This document shows positions 1 through 8,689 of a stretch of DNA of 64,000 bases, one piece after another. Both the position numbers and the translations under genes were made by a program. Each line of letters starts with the position of its first letter. Position 1 is the first letter of the stretch. The notes beneath the pieces were generated by a model that was not told where the DNA came from, ran no database searches, and saw only the letters and a program-made list of their open reading frames with translations. This DNA comes from Bdellovibrionales bacterium (lineage in GTDB: Bacteria; Bdellovibrionota; Bdellovibrionia; Bdellovibrionales; UBA1609): contig JADJVA010000020.1 in NCBI GenBank assembly GCA_016716765.1, positions 248,001 through 312,000 on the forward strand, in the 5' to 3' direction.

Positions 1-1
1 G

Positions 2-655
2 GGCACCTTCGACACCGGAAATTTGGGAACTGGAGACACCGCAAATCACTTCTCGCCAACTTGGATTGACGTGACAGAGACCTATCTCTCTGTCAAAAAC
101 GCCTCCACCTATGCCTGCGGTATGACAAGTCTCAATGCAATCAAATGTTGGGGCAATTCAATGGGATCAGGTGGCACCTTCTCTGCGGTTCTTCAGCCGG
201 TGGTTGTTTCAGCTGTCACCGATACCTTCACAAAAATCGGTGTCTCGTCGTCCTTCGCCTGCGGAATTCGCTCTGCTGATCAACGTCTCATGTGCTGGGG
301 TAGCAATTCTAACTATAAGCTCGGCACCGGAAACACCACACATTCTCATATTCCAGTTCTATCAGCTGATACAGAAACCTATGCGGAATTGAATACAGGT
401 TCAACTTCGGGTTGCGGAATCACGACGAGCGACGTGACAAAATGCTGGGGTTATATGTCTGGCTACGGATACTGGTATACACCGACCGTATTCCCCTCTA
501 CGGTGAACAAATATATGTTTGAACGCCCTGCCGGTGGATGGACCGGCATTGCGGCCGATGGCTCCATAACCTGGCTATACAAAGCTACTGCCCTACCTGG
601 AGTACCTAGTTCAGGTTTGTATTTCGAACATATTCAAGGTCTGATCGACCGATAG
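2..655 (+). CDS. RCC1-repeat (chromosome-condensation-regulator-like) protein, 3' part
   Basis: The frame is open to the left edge, so this is the C-terminal part (217 codons visible) of a gene that begins outside the window. A TTG at 23 is the first possible start inside the window but is unlikely to be real, because the residues before it (GTFDTGN) already fit an RCC1 blade. Three repeats of about 50 residues each carry a Cys-Gly-Ile/Met ... Cys-Trp-Gly pattern (ACGM..KCWG, ACGI..MCWG, GCGI..KCWG), typical of secreted bacterial RCC1/alpha-tubulin-suppressor-like beta-propellers in which blade cysteines may form disulfides. The last 50 residues depart from the repeat and probably close the propeller. 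The ligand is unknown. Bacterial members of this kind are usually exported lipoproteins; the signal cannot be checked here. Confidence 0.8.
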   Translation, partial: GTFDTGNLGTGDTANHFSPTWIDVTETYLSVKNASTYACGMTSLNAIKCWGNSMGSGGTFSAVLQPVVVSAVTDTFTKIGVSSSFACGIRSADQRLMCWGSNSNYKLGTGNTTHSHIPVLSADTETYAELNTGSTSGCGITTSDVTKCWGYMSGYGYWYTPTVFPSTVNKYMFERPAGGWTGIAADGSITWLYKATALPGVPSSGLYFEHIQGLIDR

Positions 656-868
656 ATGCAGACTCACAAGCATCAGAGGAAATCAGACAGAACCCGACAA
701 GGACTCGCTTTGCCTTGCCTTGCCTCAGCAATAGCTAAGGGTCTAATCGTTGACAATTATATCGCAAAAATCATATTCTATGAAAGTCTCAAAGAGACTG
801 TGATTGAAAATGTAATCGCTAAAGTCACTTCATTCCTGTGATGCAACAGAGGAAATTCGGGGAGAAAC

Positions 869-1366
869 ATGAAAAATATTTCTGTCGTATTGGTGATAAG
901 TTTATTCCTTAGCAATGCCTATGCTGATGAAACTAAGCACCAGGGCCAACAACACCACCAACACCAGAAAAGCGAATCGACGGGCGTCCTTGAAGAAAAG
1001 GAGAGCTCAACTCACTCACTGTCTTTGAATCATGGCAAAAAATGGCCGGTTGATCAGACGATGAAGGAAAATATGGCTGCCATTCACCAGCAGTTCAAAA
1101 GCCTTAAGGCTCTTTCAAAATCAAAAAAAGCTACGGACAACGACTCCAAAGAACTGAGTGATCTCATTTCAACCTCTGCCCAAAACATCATAAACAATTG
1201 CAAGATGGAAAATGCGCAAGATGAAACTTTTCACGTCATACTTTCTGACCTATTCGCGGTGGCTGATAGCTTAAAGAAAACAAAAGAAATTGAGCCCGCC
1301 TTATCGAAACTCGCTCAAACATTTAAAACCTATACCAAATATTTTGAGCACCACTTAGGAAATTAA
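869..1366 (+). CDS. His-rich secreted helical protein
   Basis: 165 residues. A clear signal peptide (MKNISVVLVISLFLSNAYA, cleavage after residue 19) is followed by a His/Gln-rich stretch (QGQQHHQHQ), which suggests metal binding, then a mostly helical domain. The segment LNHGKKWPVDQTMKENM and the C-terminal EHH resemble a family of small periplasmic proteins sometimes labelled DnrO-like and often found near metal-handling genes; that link is from memory and weak. A good ribosome-binding site (GGGGAG) lies 6 bases before the ATG. It stands alone on the plus strand, convergent with the GMC oxidoreductase downstream. No enzymatic motif is visible, so a metal chaperone or buffer role is only a guess. 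Confidence 0.7.
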   Translation: MKNISVVLVISLFLSNAYADETKHQGQQHHQHQKSESTGVLEEKESSTHSLSLNHGKKWPVDQTMKENMAAIHQQFKSLKALSKSKKATDNDSKELSDLISTSAQNIINNCKMENAQDETFHVILSDLFAVADSLKKTKEIEPALSKLAQTFKTYTKYFEHHLGN

Positions 1367-1392
1367 TTTCTCTCTAGTGAAATTTCTCAAAA

Positions 1393-2973
1393 TTATATTC
1401 CCCTTCCGCCGGACTCGGGTACGAGCGACATCGCATATTCTGAAATAGCTGTGATCGATAAACTGGGATTGACTCCCAAGTTGGCAGAAATCACCGACGC
1501 ATCCAGCACATAAAAATTATCATAGCCATTGAGTTGAAACTTATCGTTGATCACGCCGGTGTCGGATTCAGCACCCATCGGGCAGCCACCCAATATATGG
1601 GCGGTGGAGGGCAAATTATAAAGCACCTCGTGAATGGCGTTTATGGAAAGTCCCTTCACCTTTCTAGAAAATCTATGCATGACCTCCTGACCGACCTCGA
1701 TATAGGCGGGCACGGGCAGACCTTCAACCTCTTGCATTTTCATTTTCCAACCAAAAATTGTTTTTTGTAAAATCATTTTCATCGAGTTGTCGATTGTCTG
1801 CATCACTAAAAAGAATACCGACGTTTCTGCAAATCCCTGAGCAAAGAAAAACCTAATCGCAGAGACGGGCTTTGATAGAATCTGTCCTAAACATTTAAAA
1901 ATTCGGACAGGAGCCGGACCAGGCCCCGCCGCCAACACCCCTAGTCGACCCATCAGACCACTGCCGTTGGGATACTTACAAATCTCAATAAACGTATTGT
2001 CGTTGGGGTGAATAATAGAGGAAATCGCCACGCCATTGTTCAGTTTACGATCAGCCAATGCCGTCCCACACAAGGATTCAGAATTTGTTCGCAGATCTTT
2101 ACCCAAGTGATCTGAAATTTTTGGCAGCGTTTGAAATTTGAATTTTTGCTCTAACAAAATCTTCATGGTTCCTAATACGCCGGCCGATAGAACGACACCT
2201 CTACTGCGAAAAATTTCTGTCTGCCAAAACTTCCAACTGGTGCTTTGTCGTGTATGAATCCAGTATTCATCACCTTTATTCTCAATCTTCGTAACCAAAG
2301 TTTCAGCCCTGATTTGGCAGCCCTTTTTCTGTGCCAAATAGAGATAATTCAAATCCAGGGTGTTCTTGGCCAAATGCTGGCAGCCCACCATGCAGCCTGC
2401 GCATTCGGTGCAGGGTTTTCGCAATGGACCTTCGCCGTTAAAATAGGGATCGACTTCCTCTTTTGACTCTGAAAAATAAACTCCGACCTCGACCGGGGCA
2501 AAGGTATGTCCCATTCCCAAACCTGTGGCGACTTCATGAAATATTTGATCTTCGACGTGCAGCTTCGGAACGGGAACAGTTCCCAACATCTTCTTTGCCA
2601 AAGCATAAAAGGGCTTCAATTTTTCCTCCCAATTCCCGAATCGAGCCCAAGAACCTTGTCGAAAAAACTCTTTGTCTGGATACATATGGGTATTGGCGTA
2701 AACAAGGCTACCACCACCAACCCCAACTCCGCTCAAAATGAAAGCCTTGTTAAAAAAATGAATTTGCTGAATGCCAAAGCATTTTAAGAGGGGCCACCAC
2801 AGATATCGTCTGACATGCCAATTGCTCTTTGCAAAATCCTTAGTCGCAAATCGCTTGCCCTTTTCCAAAACAAGAACGGAATAATTCTTTTCGCACAACC
2901 TCAGTGCGCTGACACTGCCGCCAAATCCAGAGCCTATCACTATGTAGTCAAAAATCGGTTTATTGTTGGCCAT
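1393..2973 (-). CDS. GMC-family oxidoreductase, cholesterol-oxidase (ChoD)-like
   Basis: 526 residues, the usual length for the family. The N-terminal FAD-binding Rossmann motif GSGFGG is at residues 14-19, a GGGS..YAN segment near 87-93, and the C-terminal GMC signature HILGGCPMG...LDAS..SANLGVNPSLSI close to the end. A four-cysteine cluster (C188, C191, C194, C198) is followed by AKNTLDLNYL; this arrangement is shared with ChoD-type cholesterol oxidase homologues. The expected chemistry is FAD-dependent oxidation of an alcohol or sterol-like hydroxyl; the true substrate cannot be read from sequence. No signal peptide is seen, so it is probably cytoplasmic. It lies 13 bases downstream of the phosphoribosyltransferase gene on the same strand, so the two are probably co-transcribed. 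Confidence 0.88.
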   Translation of the reverse strand: MANNKPIFDYIVIGSGFGGSVSALRLCEKNYSVLVLEKGKRFATKDFAKSNWHVRRYLWWPLLKCFGIQQIHFFNKAFILSGVGVGGGSLVYANTHMYPDKEFFRQGSWARFGNWEEKLKPFYALAKKMLGTVPVPKLHVEDQIFHEVATGLGMGHTFAPVEVGVYFSESKEEVDPYFNGEGPLRKPCTECAGCMVGCQHLAKNTLDLNYLYLAQKKGCQIRAETLVTKIENKGDEYWIHTRQSTSWKFWQTEIFRSRGVVLSAGVLGTMKILLEQKFKFQTLPKISDHLGKDLRTNSESLCGTALADRKLNNGVAISSIIHPNDNTFIEICKYPNGSGLMGRLGVLAAGPGPAPVRIFKCLGQILSKPVSAIRFFFAQGFAETSVFFLVMQTIDNSMKMILQKTIFGWKMKMQEVEGLPVPAYIEVGQEVMHRFSRKVKGLSINAIHEVLYNLPSTAHILGGCPMGAESDTGVINDKFQLNGYDNFYVLDASVISANLGVNPSLSITAISEYAMSLVPESGGRGI

Positions 2974-2986
2974 AGAATTTATAGAC

Positions 2987-3655
2987 CTAAATCCTAACGG
3001 CCTTATTAGTCTCTTCTACCTGGGGTGTTCCAGCCAAAAAATTGGTCACAGCCTCATCCGTGACTTGTGTGAAATCTTCGTACCACTGCCCCACCGAAAA
3101 AAATGGCTCTGGAATTTGCAACACGACAATTTGGTCGACCTTTGTTTTAAATGAATCCACCGCCGATCGAGACGCCACAGGAGCAGCGATCGCGATTTTT
3201 TTGACCCCCCTTCGCTTTAAAAATTCAACGGCTGCATGCATGGTCATCCCCGTGGCCAAACCATCGTCTACCAAAATGATCGTTTTGCCCTTCACGGCCA
3301 AGGGAGTGCGCCCCTTGCGCCACCTTTTTTCTTGCTCAAGAATTATTTTGCGGGTGTTCTCAGACAAATCGTGAAGTTTCCTCTTTTCAAGACCAAGAAA
3401 AGAGATGGATTCTTGATTCCAAATTGGATGTTCGTCCTCAGAAACAGCACCAATGGCAAATTCGGGCTGATCAGGTTCTCCAATTTTTTTAACTAACAAG
3501 ACATCCAAGGGAAGCTTGAGTTCCTTTGCAATCTCCCAAGCGATTGGCACACCTCCCCTTGGAAGTGCAAGAACGGATGCCTTTTTCCAATCTGCACTTT
3601 TAAGTTTTTGAGCTAGTAACTGACCAGCAGTTTCACGATTCTTTAATGGCTTCAT
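2987..3655 (-). CDS. Phosphoribosyltransferase-domain protein
   Basis: 222 residues. The type I PRTase fold is indicated by ALPRGGVPIAWEIA near residues 30-44 and the PRPP loop ILVDDGLATGMT at 127-138, which holds the paired acidic residues D130-D131 and the TGxT turn that bind the ribose phosphate. The LPRGGVP motif marks the stand-alone PRTase family often found beside or fused to alpha/beta-hydrolases. The acceptor base is unknown. It is the first gene of a probable two-gene operon with the GMC oxidoreductase. The ATG at 3655 is the first in frame. No pathway link between the two genes is known to me. Confidence 0.85.
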   Translation of the reverse strand: MKPLKNRETAGQLLAQKLKSADWKKASVLALPRGGVPIAWEIAKELKLPLDVLLVKKIGEPDQPEFAIGAVSEDEHPIWNQESISFLGLEKRKLHDLSENTRKIILEQEKRWRKGRTPLAVKGKTIILVDDGLATGMTMHAAVEFLKRRGVKKIAIAAPVASRSAVDSFKTKVDQIVVLQIPEPFFSVGQWYEDFTQVTDEAVTNFLAGTPQVEETNKAVRI

Positions 3656-3992
3656 CTATTACCTCATTTCCAACCATTTTTTCTGACTTCCGGCAGTTTG
3701 GTCTCAGACAGCTCAGGAACAGGCTTAGGCTCAGGCTCAGGCTCAAGTTCAGGAACACATTGCTGCTGGCGATCACATAGACAACATGAGCAGTTTTATG
3801 CCATCAGCAAGTGCATTGAGTCCCAAAATGATCTCACATAGTGACTTCAAGTCAATGATTTCAGATCACTGATATCCTCTGCGGGTTTTTGCCAGTGACC
3901 GTTCTTTTTATTGCTTCAATGTGAGACAAAAGTGGCAAGCCTCTTTCGCGGATTCATATTACTGTGCGAGAATGTCAACATGAGGGTCGTTC
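3656..3992. other. Intergenic region with a PE-dipeptide-like tandem repeat
   Basis: 337 bases without a convincing gene, between divergent genes, so it should hold promoters for both. At 3711-3748 there is a degenerate hexamer repeat of the GGCTCA type. Read on the minus strand it is in frame as Pro-Glu dipeptides (ELEPEPEPKPVPEL), preceded by a Cys-rich stretch (CSCCLCDRQQQC) and followed by a stop near 3663, but there is no start codon after the previous stop. It may be the vestige of a gene end, or chance. Confidence 0.4.
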
Positions 3993-4493
3993 ATGACGAA
4001 AGTATCTAGATGGCTAATCCTATTGGCAACAACAATTCCAATGCTTCTCAGTTTTCAGAATTGCGGAGATAGATATTTACCCAAGATTCACATGGCTTCG
4101 CAAAAATCAGACCTCAGGTTTTCAAAATTGAATGCCATTAGAAAAGTCGAAGCCAATTGCCTTTCAGGCTCTTCCTACCTGTGTCGGATCAATCGGTATT
4201 CTCCGGGCCTCACTGATGGCCGCCATGTCAATCGCATTTGCGTTTTGGTAGACAGCAATGAAGTTTGTGTTGATGGAGATGACTGGGGTTATGATTCGTC
4301 TGAGGCGCTCCAGTTCTGTCCGGATTGCTCTGCTGACGATGGCCTTCCAGGAGGCCGATATGATTACGCAGAGATCGCCTGCTCCTTTGGAGATGAGGCG
4401 AAAGTCTATTCGCGCGCAGAGAGCTCCGAGGCGAATATCGAAGAGTACCTGAAGAAGTCCGTAGAACTGTGTCTTTTTGAGGCGAACCAATAA
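3993..4493 (+). CDS. Small cysteine-rich lipoprotein
   Basis: 166 residues. The N-terminus has a positive start, a hydrophobic core and a lipobox-like end (LLSFQNC, Cys24), so export and lipid anchoring are likely. The mature part has many cysteines (for example ANCLSGSSYLC and FCPDCSADDG), suggesting disulfides in the periplasm or on the surface. There is no recognised domain. It is followed at a 60-base spacing by the LPMO-like gene on the same strand, so the two may share a transcript. Function unknown. Confidence 0.7.
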   Translation: MTKVSRWLILLATTIPMLLSFQNCGDRYLPKIHMASQKSDLRFSKLNAIRKVEANCLSGSSYLCRINRYSPGLTDGRHVNRICVLVDSNEVCVDGDDWGYDSSEALQFCPDCSADDGLPGGRYDYAEIACSFGDEAKVYSRAESSEANIEEYLKKSVELCLFEANQ

Positions 4494-4553
4494 ATACGTC
4501 AATTATTGAGGCAAGCACTTGAGCTTTCTCCAGGAAACGACGAAGGGACTATC

Positions 4554-5276
4554 GTGAGACTATTGTTACTTTTCCTTCTTTTCCCTCTTACTCATTTGGA
4601 CAGCCACGCCCATGTGGCGCTGACCTCTCCCACTCCCCGACCCGGCACCACAGATAGCACGAAAACAACTAACTCTACAACCAACCCCTGTGGTGGCGTT
4701 GCTAGAGGAGCAAACTCAGTCACATTTGCGGCAGGCTCCAATTTGACATTCTCATGGAGAGAAACAATCGAACACCCTGGACGATTCTTGGTACAGTTTT
4801 CACCGGCGAATGATCAGTCCTTTGAACTTCCTGCCAATGAGTTGTTTCGTAAAGAGGACACAGAGACCAGGGGAACCCACTCGGCGACAGTCAAGCTGCC
4901 AAATACTCCCTGCGAAGCCTGCACACTGAGGTTGGTTCAAGTCATGGATGATCAACCCGGCGAGCTCTACGTCAATTGCGTGGACATTCGTCTGACTTCT
5001 CCATCCACAACGACTCCGACCCCAGATTCGGGATCGCCAGACAACGCAAGTCAGACTTCTCAGGCCGGAGGCGATGGTGAAAAGACAAAAATGCCAGCCG
5101 GTTGTGCCCTCGCCTCAGGGCGACTCAATCAAATTGGAAACAATCGACAAATCGGTGGAGCGCCATTCGGAAGCCCATCTGGCGGTCTCATTGGCCTGAT
5201 ATTATGGACTTTGCCGCTCCTCGCCCTTTTGATGCTAAAGTTGAAATCAAAAAAATTACGATCCACACCTCAATAA
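4554..5276 (+). CDS. LPMO-like (SCE4755-type) secreted protein with C-terminal membrane/sorting tail
   Basis: A TTG start at 4506 is possible, but the GTG at 4554 gives a clean signal peptide (MRLLLLFLLFPLTHLDSHA) and a predicted mature protein beginning with histidine (H20-VALTSPTPRP). An N-terminal His is the hallmark of copper histidine-brace lytic polysaccharide monooxygenases; H74 in IEHPGRF is the likely second ligand. The set of features (HxxLTSPxPR, CGG, HPGRF, CEACTLRLVQVM, YVNCVDI) matches what I recall of the SCE4755 polysaccharide-monooxygenase-like family. From about residue 148 a Ser/Thr/Pro linker leads to GCALASG, then a Gly-Gly plus hydrophobic helix (211-229) and a basic end (KLKSKK), the layout of a CTERM-type sorting tail. 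Substrate is unknown; a glycan of prey or environment is a guess. Confidence 0.72.
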   Translation: MRLLLLFLLFPLTHLDSHAHVALTSPTPRPGTTDSTKTTNSTTNPCGGVARGANSVTFAAGSNLTFSWRETIEHPGRFLVQFSPANDQSFELPANELFRKEDTETRGTHSATVKLPNTPCEACTLRLVQVMDDQPGELYVNCVDIRLTSPSTTTPTPDSGSPDNASQTSQAGGDGEKTKMPAGCALASGRLNQIGNNRQIGGAPFGSPSGGLIGLILWTLPLLALLMLKLKSKKLRSTPQ

Positions 5277-5320
5277 TACCCAATCTTGCTCTTTCAGAAA
5301 TATAAGAGTATGTATGACCA

Positions 5321-6706
5321 ATGAAAAACGGAAAAAGAATTCTCATCACCGGAGCAACCGGATTGGTTGGAGTTGAGGTTTCCAAAGCCTTGATTGCTGA
5401 AGGTTATGATTTGGTGATTCTTGGGCGGCGACCGGAAAAGGAATTTAGGCAGTTTTTCACATTGCCATGCGAGTATTATGTTTGGAGTGATTCTTCTCTC
5501 TCTCTGCCTCCAAAGGAGGCACTCAGTGTTGATTACGCCATCAACTTGATGGGCGAGCCCATAGCCAAAGGACGGTGGACGAAGTCACAAATGAAGCGAA
5601 TATGGGATTCAAGAATCCCTGCAACGAAAAACCTCGTCACTGCACTCAACCAACACGCACCTGATTTATCCGCTTTCATCTCGGCCTCAGCAATTGGCTA
5701 CTATGGCGACCGTGGCAACGATATTTTGTCAGAAGCTACTGGGCCAGCAGATGATTTCATGGCCCGCCTTTGCGTAGAGTGGGAGGAAGCTTCAAAGAAA
5801 ATTCAATCTCGTTGCGTTCAAATTCGAATTGGTCTGGTCATGTCTCATCAGGGTGGAGCATTGGCCAAAATGGTTCCCCTATTTGAAAATAATCTGGGCG
5901 CAACACTCTCCCATGGGCGCCACTGGATCAGTTGGATTCACATCGATGACCTCGTAAAAGTTATTCTCTTCGCTCTAATAAATGAAAAAGCGAGAGGACC
6001 AATCAACGCCGTAAGTCCAAATGCTGTGACTAACGCTGAATTTACAAAAGAACTTGCTTGTGCCTTAAAAACAAAGGCCCTTCTAAAAGCACCTTCTTTT
6101 GCTCTTAAATTGGCCATTGGTAAAATGGCCGAAGTTGTCCTCAGCAGTCAAAAGGTAGCACCATCAGTCCTGATGAGGCTGGGATTCGCATTTGAATTTC
6201 CAGAAATCGCCGATGCACTCGAAAATTTGTACAGCTGGAAGCGTTCAAAGCATGATCGTTTGTTCCAGGTGGAACAGTGGGTGCCAAAATCCAGAGATTT
6301 TGTCTTTGATTTTTTCGCCGATGAGAAAAATCTAGAAAAATTAACGCCAAGTTTCTTGGGTTTTCATGTTTTAGGAAAAACAACTGAGCAAATTGCTGAA
6401 GGAACTGAAATTGAATACAAGTTAAAGATCCACGGGGTTTCAACTCGTTGGAAAGCAAAAATCAACTCTTGGCGATTTGGAAAAGAGTTTAGGGATATTC
6501 AGATTGCAGGACCATACAAAGTTTGGGAACACACCCATTTATTTTATGACTTTGCCGGCGGCACTTTCATCCTAGACAAGGTTGTTTATCAACTTCCATT
6601 AGCAAAGATTGGTGGAAATATTTTGGGACCTTTCATCGCGCGAGACATTGCGAGAATATTTGAGTTTAGAAGGTTAAAAATAATTGAATATTTCAGAGAG
6701 ACTTGA
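5321..6706 (+). CDS. TIGR01777-type sugar-epimerase-like protein fused to an SRPBCC domain
   Basis: 461 residues, against about 300 for ordinary TIGR01777 (YfcH/SulA-like) proteins. Residues 1-300 are an extended short-chain dehydrogenase: nucleotide loop GATGLVG (11-17), NLMGEPIA (75-82) and SASAIGYYGD (121-130), where the family has its Ser/Tyr pair. Residues from about 315 (QVEQWVPKSRDFVFDFFAD) to the end form an SRPBCC/START-like ligand-binding domain. The fusion is known in several bacterial groups. The substrate is undefined. It lies 44 bases after the LPMO-like gene, and the intervening sequence shows no clear terminator. Confidence 0.87.
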   Translation: MKNGKRILITGATGLVGVEVSKALIAEGYDLVILGRRPEKEFRQFFTLPCEYYVWSDSSLSLPPKEALSVDYAINLMGEPIAKGRWTKSQMKRIWDSRIPATKNLVTALNQHAPDLSAFISASAIGYYGDRGNDILSEATGPADDFMARLCVEWEEASKKIQSRCVQIRIGLVMSHQGGALAKMVPLFENNLGATLSHGRHWISWIHIDDLVKVILFALINEKARGPINAVSPNAVTNAEFTKELACALKTKALLKAPSFALKLAIGKMAEVVLSSQKVAPSVLMRLGFAFEFPEIADALENLYSWKRSKHDRLFQVEQWVPKSRDFVFDFFADEKNLEKLTPSFLGFHVLGKTTEQIAEGTEIEYKLKIHGVSTRWKAKINSWRFGKEFRDIQIAGPYKVWEHTHLFYDFAGGTFILDKVVYQLPLAKIGGNILGPFIARDIARIFEFRRLKIIEYFRET

Positions 6707-6821
6707 CCGTTTCAGATTCTGACCCGGAATTTCCAGCGTCTCGTGCCAAATAAATTCGACTAGTTGGGCGAACGTCATTTTTTTAGAAACGAATGACTAT
6801 TAGATTTGAGATAATCCTTCC

Positions 6822-7913
6822 ATGGACTTCGCTGACCAATTGTTAACCTTACTGTCGCTGTTTCTTTCCGCAGCTTTGATTCTCGTCCTTACGGCCGTAC
6901 TGATCGGATCCAGGGCGCCACGGCTTTCCACAACTCTTTTGCTCATACTCATATGCTGCCGATTTCTTTCCCAGCTTTCGATCACTATGTATGTGAATGA
7001 ACCTCTTATTCCCCTGTGGCCCTTTCTTTATCGCTCAGCCTATCCATTTGAATTGTCTTCCCCACCATTGCTTTATCTTTATGTGTACTCGCTAACTAAA
7101 GGTCATTTTCGATTGAAGGACATTCATTGGTACCATGGCATTCCTTTTCTAATCGGTATTGCCTGGTACTTATATGGTTATCTCATTCCACTTCAGTTTT
7201 CTCTTGATAAGTACTTCAGATCCTTTGTCGGATTCGTTCTGATGATTCCATATTTGTGGAATGCTAGGAGATTGATTGCTGAAGTCAAAAATCAAGCAAG
7301 AAATCAAAGATCCAGTCTTGTTGAATTGCATTTGCCATGGCTACAATTTTTGCTGAACGTCTGCTATCTGTCAATATTACTCACTTTTTTTGATCTATTG
7401 ACAGGACCAGATATTCAACTCTGGATATATGGCGGAGGATTAACCAATCTCGCCCTTTTGGGTCTCACATACTATGGACTTAAAGCCTCAGACTTTTTTG
7501 AGCTTGATCTCAAACCACCTCCTAACGATGAGGTTCAACTCAATTTAGAGGAATTGACGTCGCTGAGTTCTTCTCTAATTAAGCTCTTAAAGGAAAGTCA
7601 CCTTTATCTCACGCCGCAGATTCGACTAGCTGATATCGCCACCAGAATGGGAATAAAAAGCTACAAACTGTCCCAAGTGATCAATCAAGGGTTAAATACC
7701 AATTTCTATGACCTCATCAATGGTATGCGTATTGAGCATGCATTGCGTTTGATGCATGATCCAAGGAATGATCATTTAAATTTGCTCGGAATTTCCATGG
7801 ATTGCGGGTTTAATTCCAAATCGGTTTTTAATGACTATTTTAGACGGAAAACGGGAATTACCCCTTCCAGATTTCGTCAACAGAGGTCAACTTTGCCTGA
7901 ATCCTTAAGTTAA
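6822..7913 (+). CDS. AraC-family regulator with multi-helix membrane N-terminus
   Basis: 363 residues. The first 220 or so contain about six or seven hydrophobic helices (for example LLTLLSLFLSAALILVLTAV and FLIGIAWYLYGYLIPL) without an enzymatic motif. The last 105 are an AraC-type double helix-turn-helix: RLADIATRMGIKSYKLSQVIN, then ISMDCGFNSKSVFNDYFRR with the PSRFR end. This membrane-sensor plus AraC layout is common in Bacteroidetes and also seen in delta-like proteobacteria. It presumably senses a membrane or extracytoplasmic signal and acts on DNA from the membrane. The ATG at 6822 is close after an AT-rich leader. The next gene, a receiver-domain protein, follows after 71 bases and may be functionally linked. 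Confidence 0.85.
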   Translation: MDFADQLLTLLSLFLSAALILVLTAVLIGSRAPRLSTTLLLILICCRFLSQLSITMYVNEPLIPLWPFLYRSAYPFELSSPPLLYLYVYSLTKGHFRLKDIHWYHGIPFLIGIAWYLYGYLIPLQFSLDKYFRSFVGFVLMIPYLWNARRLIAEVKNQARNQRSSLVELHLPWLQFLLNVCYLSILLTFFDLLTGPDIQLWIYGGGLTNLALLGLTYYGLKASDFFELDLKPPPNDEVQLNLEELTSLSSSLIKLLKESHLYLTPQIRLADIATRMGIKSYKLSQVINQGLNTNFYDLINGMRIEHALRLMHDPRNDHLNLLGISMDCGFNSKSVFNDYFRRKTGITPSRFRQQRSTLPESLS

Positions 7914-7984
7914 GACGACCGGACTTCCCAATACCGACGACTGCTTCGAAAAAATTCATATACTGCCCTCACTAGGAGGCTAAT

Positions 7985-8368
7985 ATGAAGACAGAGATCC
8001 AATGCAAAATTCTATTTGTGGATGATGATCATCTGTTTTGTGACATAGCTTCAGACCTGATCTTCCAATTTATTGGAATTAGAGTGAGACTCGCCCACAA
8101 CGGAGCTGAAGCCGAGGATATCGTCAAAGATTGGCTCCCAGACGTAATTATCACGGACACCAACATGCCAATTAAAAATGGGGTAGAACTCATTCGAGAG
8201 GTACATTCAAAATACCCCCAGATTGTGATATTTTCATTTTTCAACGGACTTAATGGCTCATCAATCACCTCCAAAGATATTGAAACGATTGGAGCCTTTA
8301 TGGTTTTGGGTAAGTTCGAAATCAGCTCGCGGTTGCTGCCAGCACTGAAACAAATTATTAAACTATAA
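7985..8368 (+). CDS. CheY-like single-domain response regulator
   Basis: 127 residues, a lone receiver domain with no output domain. The acidic pocket is D13-D14, the phospho-acceptor is D58 (IITDTNMP), the switch hydroxyl is S84 (VIFSFFN) and the conserved lysine is K110 (LGKFE). It begins after a GGAGG ribosome-binding site (ACTAGGAGGCTAAT). No histidine kinase is adjacent; the preceding gene is a membrane AraC regulator. It may act as a diffusible phospho-relay or chemotaxis-like output. It is convergent with the SPFH operon, with only 39 bases between. Confidence 0.88.
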   Translation: MKTEIQCKILFVDDDHLFCDIASDLIFQFIGIRVRLAHNGAEAEDIVKDWLPDVIITDTNMPIKNGVELIREVHSKYPQIVIFSFFNGLNGSSITSKDIETIGAFMVLGKFEISSRLLPALKQIIKL

Positions 8369-8407
8369 AACAGATCTCTTCACACTAAAACTTTCTCCTT
8401 TTTCTAG

Positions 8408-8689
8408 CTATTTTGAACCGTCTGGAGAATTTGTCACGCTATGAGTGACATCACGAATATTTTGGCTGCCAAATGACAGACGGTCCGCTTGCTCCCTCGA
8501 GAATTGCCTCCTGGACTTTAAGACTCTCCATCCTGCAATGAACACCGGCAATAGAATCCACCAATATCCACGAAGCGCTAGAAATAGAAACTGACCTAAG
8601 CGAACAAAAAGAGGAAAAAATCGAATAGAGACAATGATAACCAAAACCAAAATCGCATACCGATAAATTCCTCTTTGTAGAGAGTTCAT
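8408..8689 (-). CDS. Small two-helix membrane protein, partner of the SPFH protein
   Basis: 93 residues with two hydrophobic helices (about 10-35 and 40-58) and a polar C-terminal tail. Its start overlaps the stop of the SPFH gene by 4 bases, so translation is probably coupled. SPFH genes are often paired with a small membrane protein (NfeD-like in other organisms). This one shows no NfeD OB-fold and is too short for it. Function unknown beyond the likely association. Confidence 0.68.
   Translation of the reverse strand: MNSLQRGIYRYAILVLVIIVSIRFFPLFVRLGQFLFLALRGYWWILLPVFIAGWRVLKSRRQFSREQADRLSFGSQNIRDVTHSVTNSPDGSK

Noticed and set aside
656..841. Short 61-codon plus-strand reading frame after the RCC1 gene
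   Set aside because: It begins at the base after the previous stop, has no ribosome-binding site or recognisable domain, and contains a CCTTG repeat; probably non-coding.
2387..2412. Iron-sulfur ferredoxin-like domain in the GMC protein
   Set aside because: The four-Cys cluster is a normal feature of ChoD-type homologues and is too short for a separate ferredoxin domain.
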